From Vanrija pseudolonga (Eukaryota > Basidiomycota > Tremellomycetes > Trichosporonales > Trichosporonaceae): a stretch of DNA of 64,000 nt. The translations under genes were made by a program, and so were the position numbers. Below, one piece after another: positions 54,359 through 64,000 of the stretch. Position 1 is the first letter of the stretch; every line of letters begins with the position of its first letter. The DNA is taken from contig NC_085853.1 of NCBI RefSeq assembly GCF_020906515.1, forward strand, positions 1,116,001 to 1,180,000, in the 5' to 3' direction. The notes under the pieces were generated by a model. That model was given only the letters and a program-made list of their open reading frames with translations. It ran no database searches and was not told the DNA's origin.

Positions 54359-55448
54359 GTTGATGGGTGAGATGAGGACGAGGTGGGCGGGTATCGCAGG
54401 TCTTAAAGCTCGCTCGCTCGCTCGAAACCGACCAGCCGCGCCAGCGGCGCACCAATCCCGGCGGAGCATGGCATCGATACGGCCGTTGCGCAGTTACCGC
54501 TAGCGCCGCGCCGAGTAACGGCTAGCGCGAAGTCTGTCGGCGTGCAAGCTGGGGGTCAAGATGCCGGCGGATGTGGAATGCGGTGGGCAAGCCTGGTCGC
54601 GCGATAACGCCGGCTGGCTCCACGCGCTGGGCGGGTGTGTCGAGACCCGTCGGAGCTGTCCTGGCGGCGGTGTCCGAGCGTTGTTGGACGAGTGGGGATG
54701 AAGGGAGACCACATGACGGCTGGGAGGCGCACTGTGAGGCATGTCAAGTCGGGTATCGTGTCGTGTTGCGATGTTTGTGGGTGGTGGATGCGACGTTGAG
54801 CGGTGGGAGGGAAATGATGTCATCACATGACCACACGGCGGTGTCGTTTCGACCGACGCGCCTCGTCTCGATAACGCAGCGTCCTGGTGGGCGGGCACTC
54901 GTCCGCCCCCCGCCGCATCCCTCGGTCTGCCGATCACAAGTGCCAAGAGCAAGAGCGGATTGATAGGGGCTGCAGACTTTACCCTTGCGTAGATAAGCAA
55001 TCTTGGCTGCGGGATGCGATCAGGTGGAGGACGGGAAATGCTGCCCGGCGGCGCGACAACGTGAGCGGCGCCGTTTGCTGCCAGACTTTGTGTGCGTGAG
55101 TATGTGTGAGCATGCAGGTGCTCAGGAGCGCAGGCGCGTAGTTGTGATGTCACGACGTTGTAACGATAGCCCTCTGCATCACGGTTGGCCCATGTTAGTG
55201 CTTCGTCTCGATTGCCATGCTGCGGGTAAAATGTAATACAGTGCATCTATCAAGGCATGGGCAGGCATGCACAAATCCGTTGTCGCGACTCTACAAACAT
55301 TTCGCCGCTTCTGCTGACCGCCTATGGTCACAATGGTGGGTGGTGGCGCCGCGCGCCGTGGACGTGTTGGGGTTGCCGGCGTCCAGAGGTGGAGTGGTGG
55401 CGGGGGCCGGGGTAACTGCGCGAGGTGCCTGCAAGGTCTCGATGTCAC

Positions 55449-55540
55449 GGGCCCGTAGGCTGCTCGGCGTGACATCGACCCTCCTCCACGGGCCCGAAGG
55501 CTGCTCGGCGTGGCGGCGAGACCTCCACTTCGCGGCGGCG
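55449..55540 (+). repeat. 42-bp tandem repeat, two units
   Basis: Two units containing ACGGGCCCG(T/A)AGGCTGCTCG and GCGTG, followed by CTCC, in direct succession. Confidence 0.75.
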
Positions 55541-55789
55541 CGGCGGTGGAAGCGGTCTCCCAAAACCGATTGACACGAAGCCGGGTGTGTGGGCGACGCG
55601 ACCAGGTAACCTCGGACCTCTGGAGGTGATGGCGGCCGCCGGGGACAGGGAGGCGAGCGAGGCGACGAGGTCGACTTTGGTTTTGTGGGTGGGGTGGCGG
55701 GAGCCGGGTGCCGGCAGCGAGGTGAGGGGTCGGCCTGGCCCAGAGGGGGCCGTTGTGGCGGCGGAGTCGAAGTTGAGAATGCCGCCCAC

Positions 55790-56040
55790 GCCCACTCAGC
55801 CTGAAAGGCGGAGCAGTCGGATGCGTGGGAACGGCGAGATCGCTGGCCGTCCCCGCTCTGCCTTGAAGGCAGAGCAGTCTGCGCGCGGCGGCAGCGAGGT
55901 GGCCTGCCAGCGCCCACTCTACCAGAAGGCAGAGCGGTCGGTGCGCCGCGGCGACCGGTGCTGGGGCGAGAGGCCGCCAGCAAAGTCGAGGAGGCCTACC
56001 GCGCCCACTCGCCACTAGGGCAGAGCAGTCTAATGCGCGG
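55790..56040 (+). repeat. Irregular repeats with CCACTC and GGCAGAGCAGTC blocks
   Basis: At least four degenerate units contain GCCCACTC and/or AAGGCAGAGCAGTC, then GCGCGGCGG. Units are roughly 60-70 bp. Confidence 0.6.
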
Positions 56041-56086
56041 CGGCCACACCCACCCGGAGATGGGGTGTGGGCGGGTGGAGCGTGCG

Positions 56087-56400
56087 CCGGGGACGACTGA
56101 CGAAGGAGTGGAGGTTGTGTCAGTCGCCCGCGGGTGACCAGCCCGCGGCGTCCTGCTCGGAGCTTGAGAGCTCGTGTTGAAGGTGATGGTCAGAGTTGAG
56201 CAAGCGCCGGGGACGACTGACGAAGAAGTGGAGTGGCGTCAGCCGCCCGCGGGTGACCAGCCCGCGGCGTCTTGCTCGGAGCTGGGAGCTCGTGTTGAAG
56301 GTGATGGTCAGAGTTGGTGCAAGCGCCGGGGGTAGCAGTCGATGAACACGACCGCCACCCGCGGGCGGCCAGGCCGCGGCGTCTTGCTGTGTGATGTTGG
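56087..56400 (+). repeat. About 119-bp tandem repeat, two close units and one diverged
   Basis: Units start with GCGCCGGGGACGACTGACGA at about 56087 and 56206; the diverged third starts at about 56323 with GCGCCGGGGGTAGCAGTCGA. Shared blocks: CGCCCGCGGGTGACCAGCCC, GCGGCGTC(C/T)TGCTCGGAGCT and GTTGAAGGTGATGGTCAGAG. Confidence 0.85.
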
Positions 56401-56602
56401 CCGAGAGTGGCCGTCGAGATGGCCCACTCGACGACTCCGAAGGGGTGGGGCTCGAGTCGCGCGGGGCGGGGCGGTCGGGCAGGCTCGGGGCGGGTTCGGC
56501 GGGTCGGGGTCGGGGGCGGCCGGGGTCTCCTCCTCTCGTGTGGGGCGCGGGGGGCTCCTTCTCCTTAGGGGGTGGGGGGTGAGTAGCGCGCCGCGAGGCA
56601 CG

Positions 56603-58151
56603 CTACTTGCTGTCGTCGCCGCGGTCACGGCTCGGGAAGAACCCGCGCCAGACAGCGGTGACCTTGGCGACGACACCCTGCCCGGGGGTAGGCGTAGGGG
56701 CAGGGGGTGCTGCGCGACCCTGGGGCGAAAGCCCGGCAGGGAGGATCAGCTCCCGACGACCGGATGGGGTCGTGGCGGTCGGCGGGCGGGGTGCGAGGCG
56801 CATTGGGCTAACGCCCGATCCGGCCTCAAAGACCGTACCGGGCCTTGGGATGGGCCGAGAAATCGACCGTCCCGAGGCCAGCACCACCGAGGGTGGCCTT
56901 GTGGGACCGATGGCACGCCTGGACGGCCCAGTGCTGTCGGTCCCCTTGGCCGGGGGTGTCGGAGGCGGCGACCAGAGCGCCACCACCTTCGACGAGCTCA
57001 CCGACGGAGCGTCCGCGAGTCCCAGCTCGGGGAACTCGGGTTCCGCCACGAAGGAAGAGCTGAGTGGCGACGGGCCCGGGCGGGTGGTTCGGGGCTTGCG
57101 TCCCCGACCGGGCTTGTCGACCAGCTTGGCGAGCGACGGGGGAGGGGCAAGGTTCTGCCAGCCTCCCCAACCGCCGTTGGCGCTCGACCCGGTGGTAGGC
57201 GTGGGGGCGGAGCGCTGACCCCGCGACGACGTGCCAGAGGTACTGCCCTGAGCGGCAGGGGCCTCGGCGATGGGCGGTGTCGCGGAGTTGGGGGTCGACG
57301 GCGTGCCAACCTCGTTACCCTGAGCGGTAGCGGGCTGGGCCTGTGGCGGCGTCGTCGAAGGGGCGCTCGGCGGAGTCGAAACCACGTTGCCATGGGCAGC
57401 AACGGGCTGGACGATGGGCGTTGCCGCCGAGCTGGGGGCCGAGTTCGCTGGCGCGCTCGTGGCGCCTCCGCCGATGTTCGCGGCGGTGGCGGGCGTCGCC
57501 AGGTTTCCGACGGGCAGCTGCTGCGAGGTCCCCACCCCGGCGAACAGGGGGAGGGACGGCATGCCTGCCACGTCGGGGAACTCACGCGAGTCCGGGAGAC
57601 AGCCGGGGGGTAGAACCCACACGGTCCTCGACGCCTGTGGAACCAGGGGCCGAGGAGCCGAGATGAGCTTGCCGGCGACCGTGACCGGGACTTGCTGGGG
57701 AGGGAGGGGGGAGGAGGCTCCGTCGACCGCGTCGATCGTCTTGCTGGCGGTAGTCGAGCCAGACGGTGAAGAGCGCACCGTCGGCTGTGCCGAGCTTGAC
57801 GACGTGGCGGTCGAGGCCTAAGCAGTGTCAGCGGACCATACTTGATGTCAGCGTGGCAGTTGAACTCACTGGGTGTCCCGTCCGGGCATGTTCCCAGCGT
57901 AGGAGACCTCCTGGGGCCTCGATTTGCCCAGCAGCGAGTATCGACGCGCCGATCGCAGCGCCGACACCCGCCACTGGCACCTCACGCTTGACGAAGCCGT
58001 AGGGGGTCAAGGACGACCAGCTCTCCGGCCTCGCTGCGGCTGTGCGGGCAGACGAGGGGGTTTTGCGCCCGGCGCGCGCCATGAGCAGCGCGGCACCGGC
58101 ATCCGGCTTCGAGGGACGCCTGGCTGGCGACCCCTTCTTCCAGAGGTACAT
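56603..58151 (-). CDS. Hypothetical low-complexity A/S/T/P-rich protein
   Basis: Two exons (58151-57870 and 57817-56603) joined by a 52-nt intron in phase give 498 aa. The start is MYLWKKGSPARRPSKPDAG. An upper segment, TPYGFVKREVPVAGVGAAIG, may be the only folded part. The rest is disordered in style: repeated units of the form NSATPPIAEAPAAQGS and SAPSTTPPQAQPATAQGNEV, then a basic segment (KPGRGRKPRTTRPGPSP), then the end VAKVTAVWRGFFPSRDRGDD. No family recognised. The long, biased but stop-free frame and the clean intron argue for a real gene; GC-driven chance is the alternative. Confidence 0.5.
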
Positions 58152-61136
58152 TTTTTTGCTGGGCGTGGCAGTGACCGAGCGGTGAGGGTCTGGGCAATCA
58201 AGGGACGAGGAGAGCAGCAGTGAGAACGACGAGGCGAGGGCTACACGGCATACATGGGCAAGAGGACACAGGCAACGACTCGAAGGGAGGACGACAAACT
58301 CACTTTTTTGCTCTTGAACAAGGGACTTGTCCAAAATAATACGATGAGTCGAGGTTGTCGCTGCGAGGACAAGGTCAGCATGAACGTCAAGAAAAAGGTG
58401 CTGGGCGACCTATACTCACACCCAAAGATGGCAATGCCTGATGAAGAAGAAGAAGAAGAAGAAGTAGTAGAGTGGTCAGTGTATATGTGACAGCGTGGGA
58501 GGCGGTGGCGGCCCTGGCAGCGGCTGGCCCAGCGCGATGTTTGGTCTGTCCCAACGTGATGTTTGGTCTGTCTCAGCCACAATGGGGTCTGCATGCCCAC
58601 GCTGAGGCGGACGGCCTGAGACGGAGGCTTTGTAAAGGTCCGGTGCGAGCAGTTGGAGCAGAGTGGCACTCTGTCGACAAGGCGTCTGGCCCGAGGAGGT
58701 GGCAGGAGTTGGTTGACCCCTCGTGACAAGTACCCTGAGTACGCGACTCCGCGAACCCGGACCAAGTGCCACTCTCAGCCTCGTGCGTGCATGTGCATGC
58801 ATAGGCAAGCTCCGCACCGTGCTGTCAGTAAGTGAGCATGTACAGTGGCTACTTGGAACGACATGCATAGATGCATGGGATGCAGAGTGACGCCTTGACT
58901 TGAGCCGGGTGGGTTCGGACATGAGGCCGGCAAACAACCCGGTCGAGAAACAACGCGGTGCCAACGCGGTGCAGTGAATGAATTGGCTCGCTTAGGGAGC
59001 GCCAGTGTTTGTGGAATGCTGGAGAGTGCAGCACGTGCTGCGACGGACAAGGATCAGTGACGTAGTGGCAAGCCGGAGACCCACAGCGTAAGTTGGTGGC
59101 ACGGCGGCAACCGTGGCACTTCAGTTGGGTGAGTAGAGTCAAGGTCAATAAAGTTATCGAGGTGGATGAAGAAGACAGTTTGAACGAGTTGAGCGTGTGT
59201 ACATGAACGTGGACAGCTGGATGAGTGTGCGCAGGGCGCAGAATGGGAGCAGATCGCGATGCAAGCAAGTTAACACCGCGGCCACTCAGTACCTGCGCCC
59301 TTCTCTCCGTTATTCTACTTTCCCATCTCTGTCCTCACTCTATCGTACACATCGTCTCTCGAACCAAGCACACATGGTCGGTCGGTACCCATGGGGACGA
59401 TGTCACGCACGGACCAGGTCGACGTGTACCGCCGAGAAGATGACGGCGGCTTACGACACTGCCGTAACACACGGTCCCGCTCTCCAACCTTAAACCTTGG
59501 CGTGCCACCGCACTGTCCGCTCACAGGCGACGTACACCAAGGCAAGCATGGCAAGCACGGCCTATGGGGAGTGTGCCTGTCAGTCGTACCAGACCTGCAA
59601 GTTGAGCTGATAAGATAAAGGCAGGTGCAAGATCACGAAAGTGACATCTATTGACACCTCTCCAGTCGTCATGTGTCCCTCGTCACCACGGCTCACGCAC
59701 AACACCCCATCCCCCCAAGGACGCTGCGACACGGCTAGCATAACAAGCATGTGCTGGACCATCTAGGAACACCCTTCGTGTCTTAGCTGTCCAAGTGCGG
59801 TCTTCTTGTCTCAGCTCTTCAAGTGCCGCTGGCATCTTGGTGGGCGGCGACCGCATCCGGCTGAATCACGTCTGGTGGTCGGTGTCACCGCTGTCCCTGC
59901 TCCAACTCTGATAACCTTGTTCCTGGGTGCTAATGATCACAGTAGAACACGATTATCCTCCAATACAGTCCGCCCACACACTCATATTGCTCGCATGGCC
60001 AGAAGAACGGTCTGCCACTGAGGCCACCTCGCCATGCCCAAGTGAGCCTATGCGGTCGCCGCGCCACTCCCTGGCTGAACATTGCCATTGTCAACATACG
60101 GTCAAGAGTGGCGATCAGGGCTCCGCCCATGACTCCAACATCCCGCGGCAGTCATTGTGAGCATGCCACTTCCAGGTGGGTTGTTGACCGCATGCGGTTG
60201 CATCATGTCTGGTTGTCGGTGAGACCGCCGCCACTTTTCCAACTTTGATAACCTTGTTCGTGAGTGCTAACCATCGCAGCAGGACAATAGGGTCCAGTCA
60301 CGGTCTGCTGAGATGGTCATCTCACGGTCATGAGCATGAGAAGATCCTTGAGGGGAATGTCCCGCATCCGGTATAGTAAGTACGGCGTGCAGCAGCTCCA
60401 CGATCTACGCCAAAAAGTTCATCCTCCTCACTATAATACAATCGACTCAGACCCGGTAACAACCTGCAGCCGACATACCCCAATGACCAGGGCAGTGGCC
60501 TAGGCTAAGCAGTCCCACTGCAACAGAATCAAGCTTCCCGATCACTGAATGCCTAATGCAAGATTGGTCGACCTCGTGGTGTCAAAGTGTTTGGCTTCCC
60601 TACCAGAACGCCTGCCGCCCCGCAATACACTGCCCCGCCCGATTGCAACCTAGGAGAGCATTGCTCAACCCCCAGTCGGATCGGCTAAAGGCCAAGTGAC
60701 TTACATGGGGTACGGCTGTCTTCTTCCTCCTCTCCAACAACTACGGGAGCCTAGCTAGGCAAGGCTCAACCTATAGTGTCTTCGAGTGAGTCCGACGGCG
60801 TATCCTGGCGAGCAAAAGCAGCACAGTGAGACATGACAAGTCAAGCTCAAGGGCTACCTTTCCTCTGCGGGTGCCTCCCAACTCGACAACGCAAGGCCTA
60901 CCCCTCTCACACGTCGGCGCCCAGCAATCACTCACTTGATCTGCGCAGCAGTTCCACTCGCCCCGCGCCGGTTGTTACGTTGGGTCGTCTGTCGATTTAA
61001 AAATGCTCCACGGCCCCGAAATCAGGGCCGGGCACGAAACCGAGAACTACGTCGTTAGCCGTGAACGATCTTGAAAGACCAAGACCGATGACTCACCTAA
61101 AAATACAACCTAAAAATACAGCGAGAACCGCCTCTC
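58152..61136. other. 3 kb region without a convincing gene
   Basis: A GAA-type microsatellite lies at about 58441-58470. A diverged duplicated block is found at 59821-59955 and 60160-60290. From about 60250 to 61090 there is no open frame of note on either strand and composition is less GC-rich. No tRNA-like sequence seen. Confidence 0.5.
59821..60290 (+). repeat. Two diverged direct copies of an about 135-bp block, about 340 bp apart
   Basis: Copy 1 is at about 59821-59955, copy 2 at about 60160-60290. Shared blocks include GACCGCAT(C/G)CGG, TCTGGT(G/T)GTCGGTG, CCAACT(C/T)TGATAACCTTG and GTGCTAA(T/C)(G/C)ATC. In each copy TGATAACCTTGTTC is almost unchanged. Confidence 0.8.
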
Positions 61137-61799
61137 CTACTGGCGGCCACCCGTGCCCTTGCCGACCTTGATGCGAAGGCGGCCAGCGGCGGTCTTGAAC
61201 TTTGCCCAGCGACCCTGGGGAACAGGGTCAACTGAGCCACTCGCCGTGGCCTCGAGGTCGGGGCGGAGGCGCAGCTTCGGGTTCGACGCCTGGGAGAACG
61301 CCCAGGCGTGGGCGAAGCCGGCCGTGGTAGGGGCCGGGATGGGAGCCGGGTCGGAGAAGGCGACCTCGGACGCCTGCGAGTACACCGACGGTGCCGAGTA
61401 CGCCGAAGCGCTCGACACCGTCGACCAACGGGACGTCGGCCTGGAGACCGACTCCTTGGCGGCCGCGGCCGACAGCGCAGCACGGCGCAGTGTCGACCGC
61501 AGCGGGACGACGTGAGCCTTGGGCGACGGTGGTCGCTCGATGCCCTCCTCTTTGATCGGCGCAAAAATGCGCGCCGAGGAGTAGTCACCGAGGTCGCCCT
61601 GGATAGTGAGCTCGGAGTCGAAGGGTTCTCAAACTGAAGATTGAGACTTACCTCGATCTCACGCGTCCGCTGGAGGGTGTCGACCAGCAGGATGACGTCG
61701 GCGTCGTCCTCGAGGTGCTCGAAGTTCTCGAGGATGTGGTCCTCGATGCGCATCTGTGTCTGTGAGTTCGGGTCTCGCTGTGGTACTCACGGTGGCCAT
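61137..61799 (-). CDS. Hypothetical protein, 190 aa
   Basis: Three exons: 61799-61791 (ATG-GCC-ACC), 61753-61652 and 61598-61137, with introns of 37 and 53 nt, all in phase. The second exon encodes MRIEDHILENFEHLEDDADV followed by ILLVDTLQRTREIE, which looks helical. The third gives GDLGDYSSARIFAPIKEEGI, an S/A/Y-rich stretch (SSASAYSAPSVYSQASEVAF) and a basic C-terminus (KTAAGRLRIKVGKG). No family recognised. Start could instead be at 61753. The leader carries a CCACAA/CCACCA repeat and an intron-like segment (GTGAGT to GCCTAG at about 61911-61876). Adjacent to the right-hand kinase gene, head to head. Confidence 0.55.
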
Positions 61800-62692
61800 G
61801 GCTGCTGTTGTTGTTGCTGTGGTGGTGGTGGTGGTGGTGGTGGTGGTGGTGGTTGTGGTTGTGGTTGTGGTTGTGGTGGCTAGGCGTTAGCAGAGACCTC
61901 GCCGTGGTACTCACTTGTGGTGGTGATGATTGTTGTTGAGAGGAGAAGTCGTGTTGTTTGGGTGCGTAAGTAGCTGCAGTGGCGTGCCCAGTACGGAGGG
62001 GGGTGAGAGGCGGGGGTGCTGCAAAGAGGCTCTACATACCCAACACGCGACCCGTGGATGGACTCAGGGTCCTGGGATTCAATTCAAACGCGTTCTGTGC
62101 CTGCCTCGCCAGCCGTGATCTCAACGTTAACGGTACTCCCCAAGAGCATCCTCATACGCAATGCATATATTATAGTGTCAGGCAACTCGTGCAAGGCACT
62201 GAGCTGCTCTACACGAAAGAATGACTCAAATATCGCAGAAACTCGTCTTTTGCGGCCATTTACATGGATCGTCTGTCCTTACTGCCCGGTCGGCCACGGA
62301 GCAACCGGGACGCTGCCATTAGAGTCTCTCCCAGCCAGCAGGTGGCCACAAACGGCGAAATGTGCGGCGTTTGGGACAACTGAGGCCACAGAGCAGAATT
62401 GCTACGGTGTCGAGAGGCAGGGGTACAGGTTGTGGCACGTTTCGTGGCTTGGGGGACTTGCCTCTGGTCGCACGCCTCGGACGCTTTCATTTCAAGTAGA
62501 CGCGTCGTTTGACGTACCTGACCAAACAACACGTCCACTATGCAGCATGTACAGTCATGCGCGGGAGCAATCAGATGGAGCACCAGCAACACCACTGCGC
62601 CGCCGTCCCTCCCACCGCCACCGCTGCCGCCTCGCTACTCCTCTTACAACTCACCCACTCACAGTGTTGCTTCTCCATCGATATCAATCATT
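61800..62692. promoter_or_regulatory. Divergent region upstream of the right-hand kinase gene
   Basis: A GGT/TGTGGT microsatellite lies at about 61820-61882, in the leader of the minus-strand gene. Pyrimidine-rich sequence (CCACCGCCACCGCTGCCGCC, then TCTCCATCG) runs before the kinase start. No operator recognised. Confidence 0.45.
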
Positions 62693-64000
62693 ATGATTAA
62701 GAACCTCAAGAACCTCAAGTTCCGTACGAAGGGTACTGCGCCGCGCTCCTTCCCGACTCTGTCGGTGGAGACGGTGCATTACCTTGCGTACCACGGCGCC
62801 GACTTCGAGCGCCTTACGCCGAGCCTTTTCGAGCAGGATGGTGAGTTGCGTGAGTCACGCAAGCTTGCCTTCCCGCGCATTCGTGGAGGTGAAGGTGTTC
62901 CCCTTGGTGTGGCGGACGGTAGCAACCAGCCTTCAACGGCTGGCACGCCGAGAGATGTCGCCTCCCTGGCGTGTGTTGATGCCCCCGAGATGTTTGGAGC
63001 GGGCGGATTCGTTGGGTCAGCGTCCATGCTTGACGCTGTTCTCGCTGCCGCGCCGTCGCCGCTCTCGGGTGTGGAGCACGCCACCGACCCCCTGACGGTG
63101 GACTCCGCTCGGGACTCGGAGCAGGAGGGCGAGATGTGCAGTGTCTCCCTAGGAGGTGCTGTCCATGTCGCCACCGAGGAAGTCCCACTGTTCTCGCCTA
63201 ACGGCGGGGGCGAGATCTGCTACTCGCCCGACCTGGCGAACAAGCTGGGTGCGGGCGCGTACGGCACGGTGTACCGGGGAACCGTGCTCCGCGGTGGCGT
63301 GTCGATGCCGGCAGCCATCAAGGAGATCGAGTGGGAGTGTGACCGCGACGACCAGCCCCGACCCTGCTCTTCCTTCCGCAGGGAGGTCGAAGTCACCCTC
63401 AGAGTCAGCCACCCGAACGCGGTGAGCCCGCTGGCTTGGGTTGAGAACCATCGCGGTCGAAACACCAAGTCCCTCATTGCGTACGAGCTTGCGCAGGGGG
63501 ACATGGAGGACCTTCAGAAGAGGGTCCAGGAGGAGAAGGAGGACAAGAAGAAGTCTAACCTCGAGCCAATTGTGGTGACGAGCATGCTGGTTCAGATGCT
63601 CGATGCCTTGGCAAAGGTTCACGCTGGCGGTATCCTCCACCGCGACATTAAGCCTGCGAACATCTTGTTCAAGGGCGAGCGTGGCCAGGAGAGTTTTCTC
63701 TTGGCGGACTTCGGAGGCGCGGTCATCCTTGACCAGGATGGAACCGCAGCAAACAATCGGGGCAAGGGCACGGTTTTCATGCGCCCTCCCGAGGTCAAGG
63801 CCAACAAGGGCCCCGTTGGGCCGGCGTACGACATCTTCTCCCTCGGCGCCACAGCATTCACGCTTCTTCTCGGCTTCGGGAATTACCCCATCAAGTCGAA
63901 ACAGTGTGAGTGCGTGGACCCAGCGGCTGGAGTCAACCTTGCTGGGAGTGGGGCCTCGTTTGTTACGCAGCGACTCATTCTCGGCATGGTCTCCGAAAAG
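62693..64000 (+). CDS. Serine/threonine protein kinase-like protein (3' end outside window)
   Basis: Open for 436 codons from ATG at 62693 to the right edge, with no intron visible. Residues 1-175 are a low-complexity N-terminal region. The kinase domain has glycine loop LGAGAYGTVYRG (186-196), K210 in AAIKEIEW, HRDIKPANIL (D318, N323), DFG at 339-341 and a short activation segment ending GTVFMRPPEVKA. The hinge ends in YELAQGDMEDLQK. Catalytic residues are complete, unlike the kinase-like gene at the left edge. GPAYDIFSLGATAFTLLLGF marks the F helix. No subfamily assigned; substrate and role unknown. Confidence 0.88.
   Translation, partial: MIKNLKNLKFRTKGTAPRSFPTLSVETVHYLAYHGADFERLTPSLFEQDGELRESRKLAFPRIRGGEGVPLGVADGSNQPSTAGTPRDVASLACVDAPEMFGAGGFVGSASMLDAVLAAAPSPLSGVEHATDPLTVDSARDSEQEGEMCSVSLGGAVHVATEEVPLFSPNGGGEICYSPDLANKLGAGAYGTVYRGTVLRGGVSMPAAIKEIEWECDRDDQPRPCSSFRREVEVTLRVSHPNAVSPLAWVENHRGRNTKSLIAYELAQGDMEDLQKRVQEEKEDKKKSNLEPIVVTSMLVQMLDALAKVHAGGILHRDIKPANILFKGERGQESFLLADFGGAVILDQDGTAANNRGKGTVFMRPPEVKANKGPVGPAYDIFSLGATAFTLLLGFGNYPIKSKQCECVDPAAGVNLAGSGASFVTQRLILGMVSEK

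Larger units (their letters stand above)
54359..56602. other. 2.2 kb very GC-rich region without a convincing gene, repeat-bearing
   Basis: The first part is the permease promoter. From about 55320 the composition becomes extremely GC-rich. Tandem repeats lie at 55449-55540, 55790-56040 and 56087-56400. Long open frames here are frequent on both strands but are expected from the base composition, and none has a domain. Confidence 0.5.

Noticed and set aside
56342-57613. Plus-strand Gly/Arg-rich frame opposite the 56.6 kb gene
   Set aside because: Antisense of an A/S/T/P-rich gene; the minus strand has a clean in-phase intron and start, the plus strand does not.

Overview
The window is nuclear DNA of a fungus, most likely a basidiomycete yeast of the Tremellomycetes (Trichosporonales would fit; this is inference). 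It is GC-rich. Most protein genes are cut by many short GT-AG introns, often 35-50 nt with a CTGAC/CTAAC branch point next to the acceptor. Genes lie on both strands without operons. Exon models below were built by hand; frame was checked across every junction for the confident genes.

Left part (1-26 kb): a kinase-like gene running off the left edge, then 4 kb without a convincing gene that carries three copies of a hairpin-forming repeat. After that comes a dense run of housekeeping genes: ELP3 (tRNA modification), TAF9 (TFIID/SAGA), a Gyp5-like Rab GAP, a type I J-protein, an aromatic L-amino-acid decarboxylase, an Apq12-like membrane protein, an ALKBH6-like dioxygenase, a hypothetical protein and MIA40 (mitochondrial intermembrane-space import).

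Middle part (26-42 kb): a Vps62-like secreted or vacuolar protein, a lactose-permease-like sugar porter, a small hypothetical protein, an inositol-dehydrogenase-like oxidoreductase, an anion:cation-symporter-type MFS transporter, a second Gfo/Idh/MocA oxidoreductase and a raffinose-synthase/alpha-galactosidase-like glycoside hydrolase. Together these look like a carbohydrate-use neighbourhood, possibly for galactosyl-cyclitols or raffinose-family sugars. Directly behind the hydrolase sit two intron-containing tRNA genes, Arg(ACG) and Ala(AGC), with no oligo-T stop between them.

Right part (42-64 kb): gene-poor and rich in local repeats. It holds two further kinase-like genes (44-46 kb, and one running off the right edge), a pair of diverged small paralogous loci, an F-box-like gene with one in-frame stop, an APC-family amine/amino-acid permease with two micro-exons, and two low-complexity hypothetical proteins. 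Minisatellites and duplicated noncoding blocks fill the gaps. I see no CRISPR array, rRNA, or recognisable retroelement or DNA transposon proteins.
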